The notes under the pieces are model-generated. The model worked only from the letters and a program-made list of their open reading frames with translations, had not been told where the DNA came from and did not search any database. Shown in pieces: positions 18,523-28,300 of a DNA stretch of 64,000 bases; positions within the stretch are counted from its first letter, which is position 1; each line of letters starts with the position of its first letter. This DNA is from DATKZH01 sp035528065 (GTDB lineage Bacteria > Planctomycetota > Planctomycetia > Pirellulales > Thermoguttaceae): NCBI GenBank assembly GCA_035528065.1, contig DATKZH010000084.1:1-64000 (forward strand), given 5' to 3'. The position numbers were made by a program, and so were the translations under genes.

Positions 18523-20085
18523 CTACCTTGCGATTTCCGTGTAGCGTGTTTCCCGCAAGACGGTGACCTTGATTTCGCCGGGGTAATTGAGACGTTCTTC
18601 GAAGGCCTTGACGATGTCGCGGCAGACTTTGGCCGCCGCTTCGTCGCTGGTGTCCTTGGAGCTGACGATTACCCGCATCTCGCGGCCGGCTTGGATAGCG
18701 AACGCCTGCTCCACGCCCGAGAACTCGGTGGCGATCGACTCCAGCTCTTCCATCCGTTTGACGTAGCGTTCCAGGGTTTCTCGCCGAGCCCCGGGGCGCG
18801 AAGCGCTACAGGCGTCGGCCGCAGAGACGAGCACCGTGTAGGGGTACTCCACCTTGGCGTCGTCGTGGTGTCCGGCCGCTGCACGGATGGCCTCCGGGCG
18901 CTCGGCATAGCGTTTCAGGAGGTCGGCGCCGATCTTGGGGTGGCCCCCTTCGGCCTCGTGGTCTGCGGCTTTGCCGATGTCGTGCAACAGTCCGCAGCGT
19001 CGCGCCAGCGATCCGTCGAGCCCGATTTCATCGGCCAGCATCCCGGACAGGAAGGCGACCTCGATCGAGTGCCGCAGCACGTTCTGGCTGTAGCTGGTTC
19101 GGAACTGGAGCCGTCCCAGCAGATTGACGATCCGCTCGTGCAGGCCGTGGACGTCGACCTCCTGGCAAGCCTCCTCCCCGGCCCTCTGTACGTGCCGTTC
19201 CAACTCCTGCCGCGTATCGGCGACGATCTCTTCGATGCGGGAAGGGTGGATCCGGCCGTCGGCGATGAGCTTGTTCAAGGCGAGCCGGGCCACCTCGCGG
19301 CGGATCATGTCGAACGCGCTGACGATCACCACGCCCGGGGTGTCGTCGATGATCACGTCGACGCCGGTCGCCTTCTCGAAGGCACGGATGTTGCGGCCCT
19401 CGCGGCCGATGATCCGCCCTTTCATCTCGTCGCTGGGAATGTCGACCGTGCTGGTGGTGGTCTCCGCAGTATGGGTGGCCGCATAGCGCTGCAAGCTGGT
19501 CAACAGCAACTCCCGCGTCTTGGCCTCGCAGGCCTCGGCGGTCCGCTTCTCGTGCCTGAGGATCAACGTACCGCTTTCTTGCCGGAGCTCGGTATCGAGC
19601 ATCTCCAGGAGCCGGCTGGTTGCCTCTTCAGGGCTCAGCCCGCTCAACTCGTGCAGGGTCTGCCGCTGGAGGTCAAGGAGCTTGGATAGCTCTTCCTTAC
19701 GCCGGTTGGTGTCTTGGATGCGTTCGGTGAGCTTCCGTTGCGTGCTTTCGACGATCTTCTCCTGCTTGCGGAGCTGCTCGCCCTGCTGCTCCAAGGCGTC
19801 TTGTCGTTTGTCGGCCAAGCGTTCGCGGTTGTGGAGCTCCTCGCGGAGCTTCCGCAACTCCTTCTCGCCGTCCGCCTTGTACTGGATCGCCATCTCTTTC
19901 AGTTCCAGCTCGGTCTCACGGCGGAGTGTCTCCACCTCCTGCCGGGCTCGGCTGATGATTTGCTGTGCTTCGCTTTCGGCGTCCCGGCGACGCAGGTGGT
20001 CCAGCAACTTGATCAGCACGAAGGTCAAGATGGCCGGCACCCCGCAAAGCACCATGTAGAAAAGGACTTTCAAAAGCGTATCCAC
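18523..20085 (-). CDS. rny: Ribonuclease Y
   Basis: This 520-residue membrane-anchored endoribonuclease initiates mRNA decay. It has one N-terminal transmembrane helix (LFYMVLCGVPAILTFVLI), a long coiled coil (about residues 35-190), a KH RNA-binding domain (GRIIGREGRNIRAFEKATG near 212-230) and an HD phosphohydrolase domain (HSIEVAFLSG, GLLHDIGKA, then GHHDD). The C-terminus (PGEIKVTVLRETRYTEIAR) is typical, so the gene is complete despite the adjacent repeat cluster. The start is GTG with GAGGG 8 nt upstream. The length matches the family (about 510-525). ymdB follows after the repeat cluster on the same strand. Confidence 0.97.
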   Translation of the reverse strand: MDTLLKVLFYMVLCGVPAILTFVLIKLLDHLRRRDAESEAQQIISRARQEVETLRRETELELKEMAIQYKADGEKELRKLREELHNRERLADKRQDALEQQGEQLRKQEKIVESTQRKLTERIQDTNRRKEELSKLLDLQRQTLHELSGLSPEEATSRLLEMLDTELRQESGTLILRHEKRTAEACEAKTRELLLTSLQRYAATHTAETTTSTVDIPSDEMKGRIIGREGRNIRAFEKATGVDVIIDDTPGVVIVSAFDMIRREVARLALNKLIADGRIHPSRIEEIVADTRQELERHVQRAGEEACQEVDVHGLHERIVNLLGRLQFRTSYSQNVLRHSIEVAFLSGMLADEIGLDGSLARRCGLLHDIGKAADHEAEGGHPKIGADLLKRYAERPEAIRAAAGHHDDAKVEYPYTVLVSAADACSASRPGARRETLERYVKRMEELESIATEFSGVEQAFAIQAGREMRVIVSSKDTSDEAAAKVCRDIVKAFEERLNYPGEIKVTVLRETRYTEIAR

Positions 20086-20709
20086 GGCGGTTGCCCTCGC
20101 TGGTATCAGCCGGAAGAGTGCCTGGCAGCCGCGCCAATCGAGCGGCCGACGAGCGGATCGCCGCCGGTCGCGGCGGGCTCTTTCGTCGGCGGCTGGCCAA
20201 AGAGGGCGTGGGACAGAGGGGGTCCAACCGGAGCCCCCACGTCGCGGCGATCAGATCAGAACGGACCGGTATCGGTTAGCCGTGGGAAAAGGACCGGCAG
20301 CATGCAGTCGACATCCAGTGAGCCGTCGTCCGCCGCCGACTTGTTCCGTGGCGGGGACGACTTGATAGCGGCCGGGTGGTATGCCAAACCTCTTCGGTCC
20401 GAGGCGAACATTCATCCAAACGACGCTGGGCCGACACGGCCGCCGGGTTCCCAGTTCCCGTGGAAAGCCAGAACGATCCAACAACTGCCCGGTCCGCGAG
20501 GCCCGAAGGCCACCGCACAAAAGCCCCAGCACGAACCGGATGACCAGCAGCAGATGCATCGTCGCAAGCGCCCTCGAACGTCGTGTGACTGGTGTTGCCA
20601 AGTTTCTCAACCTAATACAGATCCGCTCGTTGTCTCGCTTAAAGCTGTCCCGCGGCTGACCCCTCAGGTCGCAGCCAAGACACTCGTTTCCGACTCGTTC
20701 CAAGTTGAC

Positions 20710-20737
20710 TTACAATCCTCTAGTAACACTTTATACT
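20710..20737 (+). promoter_or_regulatory. Possible sigma-70-type promoter for tilS
   Basis: TTACAA (20710-20715), a 16-nt spacer and TATACT (20732-20737) lie in an AT-rich patch reading toward tilS. A start near 20744 would give a leader of about 250 nt containing two stable hairpins. Assigned by eye only. Confidence 0.35.
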
Positions 20738-20941
20738 AACAAATTCTGATCAGACTGCAACCGAGGTTTGCCCGTCCGTAGCGAGATAACCCCCTCTGAC
20801 AGCGCAAGTTACGGCGAATCCCCCGATGAGCCGGGTCGATCGGGAGAGGATGCCCGGGCAATCCGGCGAAAAAGCCGGAGTAAGGTGAAAAACCCGGCCG
20901 GCGAGGAATGCCACATCTGGCCGGTTTTCGAATGCATATAC

Positions 20942-20961
20942 AGAGGGGTTCGCTCCCCTCT
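20942..20961 (+). promoter_or_regulatory. Stable hairpin 30 nt upstream of the tilS start
   Basis: AGAGGGG pairs with CCCCTCT around the loop TTCGCT, a 7-bp stem ending about 30 nt before the chosen ATG. No U-tract follows, so it is not a classic terminator. If the start is at 20992, it lies in the 5' leader and could affect translation or transcript stability; if translation begins at 20908, it lies within the coding region. Confidence 0.35.
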
Positions 20962-20991
20962 CGTGGGCCCGTGGCACAGCACCTTGTCACG

Positions 20992-22047
20992 ATGATCTCT
21001 CGCATGGCTGTTCTGCACCCCGTCGAGTCCGAACTGGCCGCTGCTTGGCCCCCCGAGGCCTGGAAGGACGTGACCGTCCTGCTGGCCGTCTCGGGCGGGC
21101 CCGACAGCGTAGCGCTGGTGCGGGCGATGACCACTCTAAAGGGGGATGGCCGGGGACGCCTGCTCGCCGCCCATGTGAACCACCAGTTGCGGGGAGACGA
21201 CTCGGAGGCCGACGAAGCGTTCGTGGTTGAGCTGTGCCGCGGACTGGGCCTGCCGTGCGAGGTGCACCGCGCCCAGGTGGAGCAGTTGGCGGCCGATTCG
21301 AGTGACGGTCTGGAGGCAGCCGCCCGGTCGGTCCGCTACGAGTTGCTCGGCCAAGCGGGGTGCCGCGTGGGCGCCCGGTACGTGGTGACGGCCCATACGG
21401 CGGACGATCAGGCGGAGACGATCCTGCATCGAATCCTCCGGGGCACCGGGATTGCGGGCCTATCGGGCATCGCCCGAGCCCGGCCGTTGGGGCCCGCCAC
21501 GCTGATCCGACCGCTTCTGGGGCTCCGCCGCGTCCAGCTTCTCGGCTATCTCGACGACCTGGGCCAGGCGTACCGCGTCGACGCCAGCAACGTCGATACG
21601 CGGTTCACGCGGAACCGAATCCGCCACGATTTGCTGCCGGAGTTGGCTGCCCGCTTCAACCCCGGCGTGGTCGATGCCCTGCTGCGGCTCGGCTCTCTGG
21701 CAGGCGAGGTGCGAGCAGTGATCGACGGGCTCGTCGAGGGCTTGAGGGGGCCGTGTGTGGTGGAACAAGGCTCCGACGGGATACGGATCCGGGTGCCGCC
21801 GCTTGTCGATCAACCGCGCTACGTGGTCCGGGAGCTGCTGATGGCCGTGTGGAGGGATCGCGGCTGGCCCCTCCAGGCGATGGGGTTCGCCCAGTGGGAC
21901 CTTCTGGCCGACATGGTGTTGGCTTGCCGCGAGGACGGCACGCGCCCGGAGCGCTCGACGTCGGTGCCCCGGAAGCAGACGTTCCCGGGCGCTATTCTGG
22001 CTGAGATTGGCGAAGGTCACCTGGGCCTGAGACGGGTCGATTCCTGA
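20992..22047 (+). CDS. tilS: tRNA(Ile)-lysidine synthase
   Basis: This 351-residue cytoplasmic ATP-pyrophosphatase converts C34 of the minor tRNA-Ile (CAU) to lysidine, allowing AUA decoding. The PP-loop motif AVSGGPDSVAL is near residue 28, followed by HVNHQLRGDDSEADE and the TAHTADDQAET loop, all hallmarks of TilS. RGTGIAGLSGI and TRNRIRHDLLPEL follow in the usual order. A C-terminal substrate-binding region follows. The open frame extends upstream to 20908, but homologs typically begin shortly before the Glu-rich helix, so I chose the ATG at 20992; 21004 is also possible. There is no clear Shine-Dalgarno at any of them. It is divergent from rny and convergent with the permease gene. Confidence 0.93.
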   Translation: MISRMAVLHPVESELAAAWPPEAWKDVTVLLAVSGGPDSVALVRAMTTLKGDGRGRLLAAHVNHQLRGDDSEADEAFVVELCRGLGLPCEVHRAQVEQLAADSSDGLEAAARSVRYELLGQAGCRVGARYVVTAHTADDQAETILHRILRGTGIAGLSGIARARPLGPATLIRPLLGLRRVQLLGYLDDLGQAYRVDASNVDTRFTRNRIRHDLLPELAARFNPGVVDALLRLGSLAGEVRAVIDGLVEGLRGPCVVEQGSDGIRIRVPPLVDQPRYVVRELLMAVWRDRGWPLQAMGFAQWDLLADMVLACREDGTRPERSTSVPRKQTFPGAILAEIGEGHLGLRRVDS

Positions 22048-22086
22048 CGCGGCCAGCCGACCTCTTGCCAAAGCTCCAGGGCGGAT

Positions 22087-22135
22087 GGGGTGACGCGGTG
22101 AACACGTCGCCACCGAGTCACCCAGTCACCTTACC
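22087..22135. repeat. GTGACGSGGTGA-type short repeats, inverted
   Basis: GGGTGACGCGGTGA is followed by the inverted series GAGTCACCCAGTCACC and TTACCC between the convergent tilS and permease genes. This is the same vocabulary as the runs that border the hairpin cluster at 18269-18515, so it is a second, degenerate member of that family. It might also serve as a bidirectional stop, but there is no U-tract. Confidence 0.4.
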
Positions 22136-22160
22136 CATTCACGTTTCCTCTTGCGAGCGG

Positions 22161-23624
22161 CTACTCCCCTGTCTCGGTCGCCGGTTCTCCCGCCGCGGGC
22201 ATCTCCAGTGTCTGGCCTTCCATCCCTGCTTTGGCCAACAGGTAGTACAAGATGAACCCGACAAGGAACGCCATCACCGGCGGGCAGGGGACCTTGCCCG
22301 CCATCCCCGGGATGAAATCCGCCGCCCCCACGACGAAGCCGATGACCCAGGAAATCCACCCCGCCAGATTGAAGCCGGCCCTCGGTCCGGCCCATTTCCT
22401 GCCGGCGAGCAGATAATCGGCTGCCATGGCACCGCAGACGGGACCGAAAGAGGCACCGATGATCGTGAACATGCCGATCACGTCGCCGGCCAAGCCGGTA
22501 ATCGCCAGGAGGATGCTGACGGCCGTGCCGCAGCCCACGGAGAGGAACGGATTGACCTTCGGCAGCGTGGTCTTGAAGCTGTTGGCGGCGATGAAGGCCG
22601 AGAAGCAGGCTGGCGGGAAGGCGGCGATGGCAAGCAGGTACATGAACACCTTGGAGGCGCCTGGGCCCACGATACCATCCATCAGAGCGGTAGTCCGCAA
22701 GACCGCGCCGTCCGAAGTCATCCCACCCCCATGGGCCCCGGCGACTACGAGCACAGCCAGCCCGCCCGCGAAAAGCGTGGCCAGGGCAATTCCGACCAAG
22801 CCGCCCATCTGCACGTCCTTGGCGTTGCGGTTATTCATCCCGAAATCGACCCCTGCCGCTCCGGCCGTAGCAAAGAAGCCGACGATGTAGGTCACGATCA
22901 GCGCGATCACACCAAACGCCGACAGGGGTGCCGCTGCCTGAAGAGTTGTCCCGTCTTCCATCGCAACGGTTTTCTGCGATCCGGCAGCCACGACTGCCTG
23001 GGAGTCGAAGTTGCCGATGCCCCCAATCGTCGCGAAGAACAGAATCGCGAGGATCGCGAGCGGGATGAGCGGGAGGAACGAGGCCACCTTCGCCACGTAC
23101 TGGATGCCCTTCAGGCCCATGAACGCGGCGGCTACCGCCCACACAATGGAAACGATTGCATGGGCAGGCGTGCCGACGCCTTGCTCCCAGGGCGCGCAAA
23201 GCAATAGCCCTGCGAAGAACGCGTTCACACCGAGCCAGCCGAATTGCAGCACCCCCATGAGGAACCCAGGCATCAGAAATCCACCATGCACGCCGTAGGT
23301 CGAGGTTCCCACAATGTAGAGCGGAAGACCGGTCTTCAAACCGAGCAGCCCCGGCACCAAGAAGAACAAGAAGTGGCAAATCAACGCCGCCAAAATCAGC
23401 CCCACGAACGCAACTACCAGACCCTGGGATAAGATCCCACCCGCGAACTTGCTGTACTGCCCCATCTCGGGCGAAATGCCGCTGCCGACGGGCACGTCCT
23501 GCCAGAACACGAACCAGAGCATGATGCCTGCATAGGTCGGCGCCGTGTTCAGAAACCACGCCGCGCGATTCGCCTGCGGCACGGGCTGCGCCGCCTTGAC
23601 ATAGTCCGGTAAGGTCGATGCCAT
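22161..23624 (-). CDS. NCS1-family purine/cytosine-type permease
   Basis: This 487-residue inner-membrane permease has about 12 hydrophobic segments. It resembles the nucleobase:cation symporter-1 family (CodB, cytosine permease): an N-terminal segment with an Asn/Thr-rich first helix (NTAPTYAGIMLWFVFW), Gly-rich breaks (GTSTYGVHGGF, FGWLGVNAFF) and VDFGMNNRNAKDVQMGG in the cytoplasmic loop. The natural substrate (cytosine, other nucleobases or hydantoin) cannot be told. The open frame reaches 23687, but the ATG at 23624 has AGGAGG in front and gives the family-typical N-terminus. No nucleobase-metabolism gene is adjacent, so it is probably a single-gene unit with its own promoter. Confidence 0.88.
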   Translation of the reverse strand: MASTLPDYVKAAQPVPQANRAAWFLNTAPTYAGIMLWFVFWQDVPVGSGISPEMGQYSKFAGGILSQGLVVAFVGLILAALICHFLFFLVPGLLGLKTGLPLYIVGTSTYGVHGGFLMPGFLMGVLQFGWLGVNAFFAGLLLCAPWEQGVGTPAHAIVSIVWAVAAAFMGLKGIQYVAKVASFLPLIPLAILAILFFATIGGIGNFDSQAVVAAGSQKTVAMEDGTTLQAAAPLSAFGVIALIVTYIVGFFATAGAAGVDFGMNNRNAKDVQMGGLVGIALATLFAGGLAVLVVAGAHGGGMTSDGAVLRTTALMDGIVGPGASKVFMYLLAIAAFPPACFSAFIAANSFKTTLPKVNPFLSVGCGTAVSILLAITGLAGDVIGMFTIIGASFGPVCGAMAADYLLAGRKWAGPRAGFNLAGWISWVIGFVVGAADFIPGMAGKVPCPPVMAFLVGFILYYLLAKAGMEGQTLEMPAAGEPATETGE

Positions 23625-23732
23625 AGGTCCCCTCCTGAAAGTGAATCTGAGATCGTGCGCGCCCCTGCCAAGCAAGCCGCCCGGCAACCGCCCCCTCCCG
23701 ATGCCGGCGGTGCTGCCTTCCGATGAGACTGG

Positions 23733-23760
23733 AGTATAATCCGTGAAGTGGGGAAGTCCA
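23733..23760 (-). promoter_or_regulatory. Possible sigma-70-type promoter for the permease gene
   Basis: On the minus strand TGGACT (23755-23760), a 16-nt spacer and TATACT (23733-23738) precede the permease ATG by about 110 nt. I searched the leader for riboswitch-like conserved cores and recognised none. The rest of the 23761-24044 gap holds nothing I can name. Confidence 0.4.
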
Positions 23761-24044
23761 CCAGTCGGCTTTTCAGATCCTCGGCCCTTTCTCCGGCCCT
23801 TTGTCAGACACTCACGGTGACGAGGAGACGGCCTTCAAGGTCCGCATTCTGCGCAGACTCGCCAGATCCCCATTCTGAAACGGCTGGCTCGCTCACCGCG
23901 GCGGCGGGTCCAAGCCGATCTGGCTTGACCACGCCGACGAGGTAGAAGTAGGATACCACGCCCTATTTTGCCGTCCGCCCATGTTCGCCAGGGCCGGCAG
24001 CCCCGCTGAGCCGCCGACGCCCATGGATCATCGCGGTAATTCCG

Positions 24045-25304
24045 ATGAAACTGTCCACCGCCAAGCAGCTCGCCCTGGTCCTGATCGTGGCGCTCGCTTT
24101 GCGTCTGATGGCCGGCTGGGTCTGGCAGGCGAGGCTGGACGGGTGTTTTGGGTTTGGCGACAGCGAAAGCTACTGGAGGCTGGCCCGCGCCATCGCCTCC
24201 GGCGAGCCGTATGGGATTGGCGAGGGCAGGGCGTTTCGGACGCCCGGCTATCCGCTTCTGCTGGCCCCGGTGTTTCTGCTGACCGGCGACGAACCCTCGG
24301 TGATGTGGGCGAGGGCCGAGAGCGCCTTGCTGGGCACGCTTTCGGTGGGGGCCGTCTGGTGGCTGGGGCGGACGCTGTTCGATGCCCGCGCGGGGCTGGT
24401 GGCCGCGTCGATCGCGGCCGTCTATCCCGGGGCGATTGCCATGGGCGCGCTGGTCCTCAGCGAGGCCGCGTTCTGCCCTTTGATGCTTCTCCAGTTGATC
24501 CTCTGGACCGCCGCTTGGCACGCCCGCTCGGCCCGACGCGCAGCCGTCTTGTCCGGCTCCGCAGGGCTGGTCGCCGGGGTGGCGACCCTGGTGCGGCCCA
24601 GTTGGCTGCTCTTTGTGCCGTTTGCGATCGTCGTCGGGCTGGCGGCGGGGAAGCAGCGGGCGCGGCATCTCGGCCTGGGCGCGATGGTGCTGGCCGGGCT
24701 GGTGGCGGCGATGATCCCCTGGTGGGTCCGCAACGCCCGGCTGACCGGCCGGTTCGTGCCCACCACGCTGCAAGTCGGGGCCAGTCTCTACGACGGGCTG
24801 AACGCGCACGCCACGGGCGCCAGCAACATGACGTGGAGCGATCAAGCGACCGCCCGGTTCCTTGCCTCGGAACGTGCCCTCTCGGCCGGGCCCGAGGAGG
24901 CGCAGGGCGCGCTGGAGTACCGGCTCGACCGGCATCTGCGGGCCGAGTCGCTTGCATGGGCCCGAGCGCATCCCGGTCGCGTGGCCCAGCTCATGGCGAT
25001 CAAGTTCGCCCGGCTCTGGAACTTCTGGCCCAACGAGGCGGCTTTCTCGGCGTGGCCCATCCGGCTGGCCGTCTTCATGACGTACGTGCCGGTGATGGTT
25101 CTGGCGATCGTCGGGGCCTGGGCGACGATCCATCGGGGCTGGCCGTACGTATTGTGTTGGTTGCCCGCCCTTTACTTCACCGCGTTGCACATGGTGTTCG
25201 TCAGCTCGATTCGCTACCGCCAGCCGGTCATGCTGGCCCTGATGGTTCTGGCCGCGGGGGCGATCGTCGCGCGGTTGGGGAGAAACGAGAGGGAGAGCGT
25301 GTAG
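24045..25304 (+). CDS. GT39/ArnT-like membrane glycosyltransferase
   Basis: A 419-residue polytopic membrane protein of the dolichyl/undecaprenyl-phosphate-sugar transferase superfamily (GT-C fold, PMT_2/ArnT-like). After the first helix (LALVLIVALALRLMAGWVW) comes the first luminal loop with the acidic D-S-E-S-Y-W motif (GFGDSESYW). The Arg-x-P-x-Y-P motif (FRTPGYPLLLAP) follows, then repeated hydrophobic segments. The acceptor is unknown. The stop codon TAG lies inside the GTAG that begins the twin-hairpin element at 25301, so the last codon is followed directly by the repeat. The ATG has only a weak ribosome binding site. It is probably co-transcribed with the AsmA-like gene that begins next to its stop. 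Confidence 0.85.
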   Translation: MKLSTAKQLALVLIVALALRLMAGWVWQARLDGCFGFGDSESYWRLARAIASGEPYGIGEGRAFRTPGYPLLLAPVFLLTGDEPSVMWARAESALLGTLSVGAVWWLGRTLFDARAGLVAASIAAVYPGAIAMGALVLSEAAFCPLMLLQLILWTAAWHARSARRAAVLSGSAGLVAGVATLVRPSWLLFVPFAIVVGLAAGKQRARHLGLGAMVLAGLVAAMIPWWVRNARLTGRFVPTTLQVGASLYDGLNAHATGASNMTWSDQATARFLASERALSAGPEEAQGALEYRLDRHLRAESLAWARAHPGRVAQLMAIKFARLWNFWPNEAAFSAWPIRLAVFMTYVPVMVLAIVGAWATIHRGWPYVLCWLPALYFTALHMVFVSSIRYRQPVMLALMVLAAGAIVARLGRNERESV

Positions 25305-25365
25305 GGTGCGTGAAACGCACCGACATCGAGACATGGACGTGTGTGGTGCGTTTCACGCACCCTAC
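25301..25365. repeat. Twin-hairpin element with GTAG/CTAC ends
   Basis: A 65-bp element: GTAG, hairpin GGTGCGT-GAA-ACGCACC, a 23-nt middle, hairpin GGTGCGT-TTC-ACGCACC, CTAC. The outer 21 bp on each side are perfect inverted repeats. The loops GAA and TTC are reverse complements, so hairpin 2 is hairpin 1 inverted. GTAG at the 5' foot of a hairpin is the guide tetranucleotide of REP elements. The left end supplies the stop codon of the upstream gene, and the element overlaps the start region of the next one. Confidence 0.95.
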
Positions 25366-28300
25366 GACTGCGGTGTCTGCGACGTCAACCATGGAGGGTT
25401 ACTTCCCATCATTCAGGCCGTGGTCAACTTCTGCTGGTCCGTGCTCAAGTGGGGCCTGCTGGTCGGTCTGGCGGGGGCGGTAGTTGCCGTCCCGCTTCTG
25501 TACCAGCGGGTGGACGGGGAGATCCGGCGCCGGGTCGAGGAGCATTTCGCCCGGCAGTATCCCGACTTGAAGGTGACCGTCCGCTGGGCCGAGCTGGTCG
25601 AGGGGGAAGGGATCAGGGTTCGAGGGGTGTCGATTCTCGATCCTTCGCTCGCCGGGCCGCGCGCCGAGCTGCTCCACGTGGAAGAGGCGTTCCTCTGCTG
25701 CCGGGCCGACCTGAACGCGCTGGTGTCGGGCGAGCTGGACGTGAGCCGAGTGATGGTGCGGCGGCCGGTGCTTCGCCCCACGCGGCAGCCCGACGGGCGC
25801 TGGAACGTGGAAAAACTGCTCGATCTGCCGCCGTCCGGCTCGCCTGCGCCGACCGTGTGGATTGAAGGCGGGACGATCGAGATCTTCGAGCCGTCGAAAA
25901 GGCCGCCCGCCGTGTTTTCGCTGCGGAACGTGGGTCTGCACGTGACCCCCTGCGAGAAGCCGCGCGAGCCGGGCTTCGGCCCCCGCACGCGCGAGTTTCG
26001 GGGGATGTTCAGCGGCGATTTCCTCCAAAACGCACAAATCGAGGGTCGGATCGATCCGGACCAGGGCACCTGGAGCGCCAGCGGCACGATCGACGAGCTC
26101 GATCTGTCACCCGAGATGCGCCACGCCTTGCCCTCGGAGCTGACCGCCCGGCTTGCCGTGCCGGACGTGCTGCGCGGGCTGGTAGCGCTCCGCTTTCGAG
26201 TGGGCAGTGGCCCGACCGAGGAGTCGCCGGTCCGTTTCGAGCTGGCCGGGCAATTGACGAGGGGCCGCATCGACGATCCCCGCTTGCCGCGTCCGGTGAC
26301 CGACCTGGAGGCCGCGTTCCGGATCAGCGACGAGGACCTGTTGATTGAGAATCTCTCCGGCGCAAGCGGCCCGTCGACGATTGAGGTCAAGCTGTTTCGG
26401 CTGGCGGGATTCGAGCTCGGCGTCCCGATGTGGCTGGAGGCGAAGGTCCGTGAGCTGGAGCTCGACGAGCGGCTGCGAGACATCCTACCCGACCGATTGC
26501 GTCCGGAATGGGACAAGTTCCTCCCCGCCGGCAAGATCCACGCCGACGTGCGGTTGCACTACGACGGCCGGCGTTGGAAGCCCGACGTGACCGTCGACTG
26601 TCTGGACGCCGCGTTCACCTACCACAAGTTCCCCTATCGGTTGCAGCACGCGCAGGGGCGGATCGAGTGGAAGAACGACGAGGTGGACGTGAATTTGGTA
26701 GGCCGCACCGGCAGCCGGAACGTGCGTGTGGAGGGCAAGATCGTCGATCCGGCCCCCGGCTGTGAGTTCTGGTTCAAGGTGGGCGGCAGCGACCTGCCCC
26801 TGGACGAGAAGCTGTTCGAGGCGCTTCGGGGGAAGGCCCGCGACGCCGTCTGCGCGCTGAACCCTCGCGGCACGCTCGACGTCTTCTTCCACTGCTGGCG
26901 GGAGCGACCGGGCCAGCCCTCCCACAAGCATCTCCGCGTCGACGTGAAGGGCGGCTGGATCCGCTACGAGAGATTCCCGTATCCTTTGGGCAACATCTCG
27001 GGCGTCATCGAGCGGAACGACGACCACTGGGACTTCCGTGAGTTCGTCGGCACCAACGACACCGGCCGCATTTCCTGCGACGGCGATCTCGACGTCACTC
27101 CGGAGGGCAGCCGCTGGGCGCTGCGTTTTGCCGGCACCAACGTCCCCCTGGAAGAAGAGCTCCGCGACGCCCTGGGACAGCCCCATATGCAGCAGTTGTG
27201 GAACGACCTGAGGGTCCGGGGAATGGTCGACTTTGACGCCACGGTCCGCCGCCTGCCCGGCGAAGAGAAAGCGACCCTCACGTTCCTCGAAGCCCGCCTG
27301 GATCCCGAGACCACGTCGATTGAGCCGGTCTGGCTCCCCTATCGAATGGAGAATCTACAGGGCACGCTGGTCTACAGCGACGGGCACGTGTCGTCGTCAG
27401 GGCGGCTCCAAGCGGGCCATGGAAGGACGCGGATGTGGGCGTCGGTCGACTGTAGTTTCCCCGAAGACGGGACCTGGCACCTGCGGCTCGGCGACGTGGA
27501 CGTGGATCGTCTCTCTCCGGATCGCGAGCTGATTTCGGCCCTCCGCGGCCAGTTGAAGGAAGCGGTGGAAGCGCTGAAGCCCGGCGGCCCGGTCAATCTT
27601 CGCGGCACGCTGGGGCTTGCCCACGGCCGCAGTCCGGACGATCCGCTCACCTCCACGTGGGATCTGACGTTCACCCTTCACCACGGGAGCGTCGATTGCG
27701 GCGTCGAGCTGGAAAACCTCAACGGCGACGTGACGCTGCGAGGCACGTACGACGGCCGGACGTTCCGCTCCCGCGGCGAGCTGGATCTCGACTCGCTCAC
27801 TTACCACGGCGTGCAGTTCACGCGCGTCATGGGACCGCTGGAGATCGAAAACGATTTGGTGCTGTTGGGCTCGTCGGTCCGAAGGCAGCCGGGCGCTCCG
27901 GATCGCAAGATCACCGCGGAGCTTTTCGACGGGACGTTCTGCGGCAGCGGTTGGGTCGCGATCCGCGCCCGGCCGCAGTACCAGTTGCACGCCACGCTGG
28001 CCGACGGCGACCTGAGCACGTTCGCCCAGGAGTTGATGCCCGGCCGTCAACATTTGCGAGGGCGGATGGAGGCATGGGTCCGCCTGGGCGGCGAGGGCCG
28101 GAGCCTCAACGGGCTGGGAGGATTCGGCCGTGTCGAGCTCCGCAACGCCGACGTCTACGAGCTCCCCTTGATGATCGCCCTGTTGAAGATCCTCGGCGAC
28201 CGCGAGCCCGACCAAACCGCCTTCAGCACCAGCGACGTCGACTTCCAGATCCACGGGGGCCACGTCTACCTGACCGACATCACCTTCGACGGCGACGCGT

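Larger units (their letters stand above)
20086..20991. other. Long divergent intergenic region between rny and tilS
   Basis: About 900 bp between divergently transcribed genes. The part from about 20560 to 20780 is clearly less GC-rich than its surroundings, as expected of promoter DNA. It holds a plausible plus-strand promoter (20710-20737) and, further on, two GC hairpins before tilS (CCGGC-GAAAAA-GCCGG at 20863-20878 and the one at 20942-20961). The open frames on both strands (for example 20251-20703 minus) lack ribosome binding sites and family resemblance, and I do not call them genes. An unrecognised RNA gene is possible. Confidence 0.4.

Noticed and set aside
20251..20703. 150-codon minus-strand frame upstream of rny
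   Set aside because: No Shine-Dalgarno, Arg/Gly/Cys-rich non-coding-like composition and no recognisable family.
23625..23732. Riboswitch in the permease leader
   Set aside because: Looked for purine, preQ1 and other conserved cores; none recognised, only generic GC-rich sequence.
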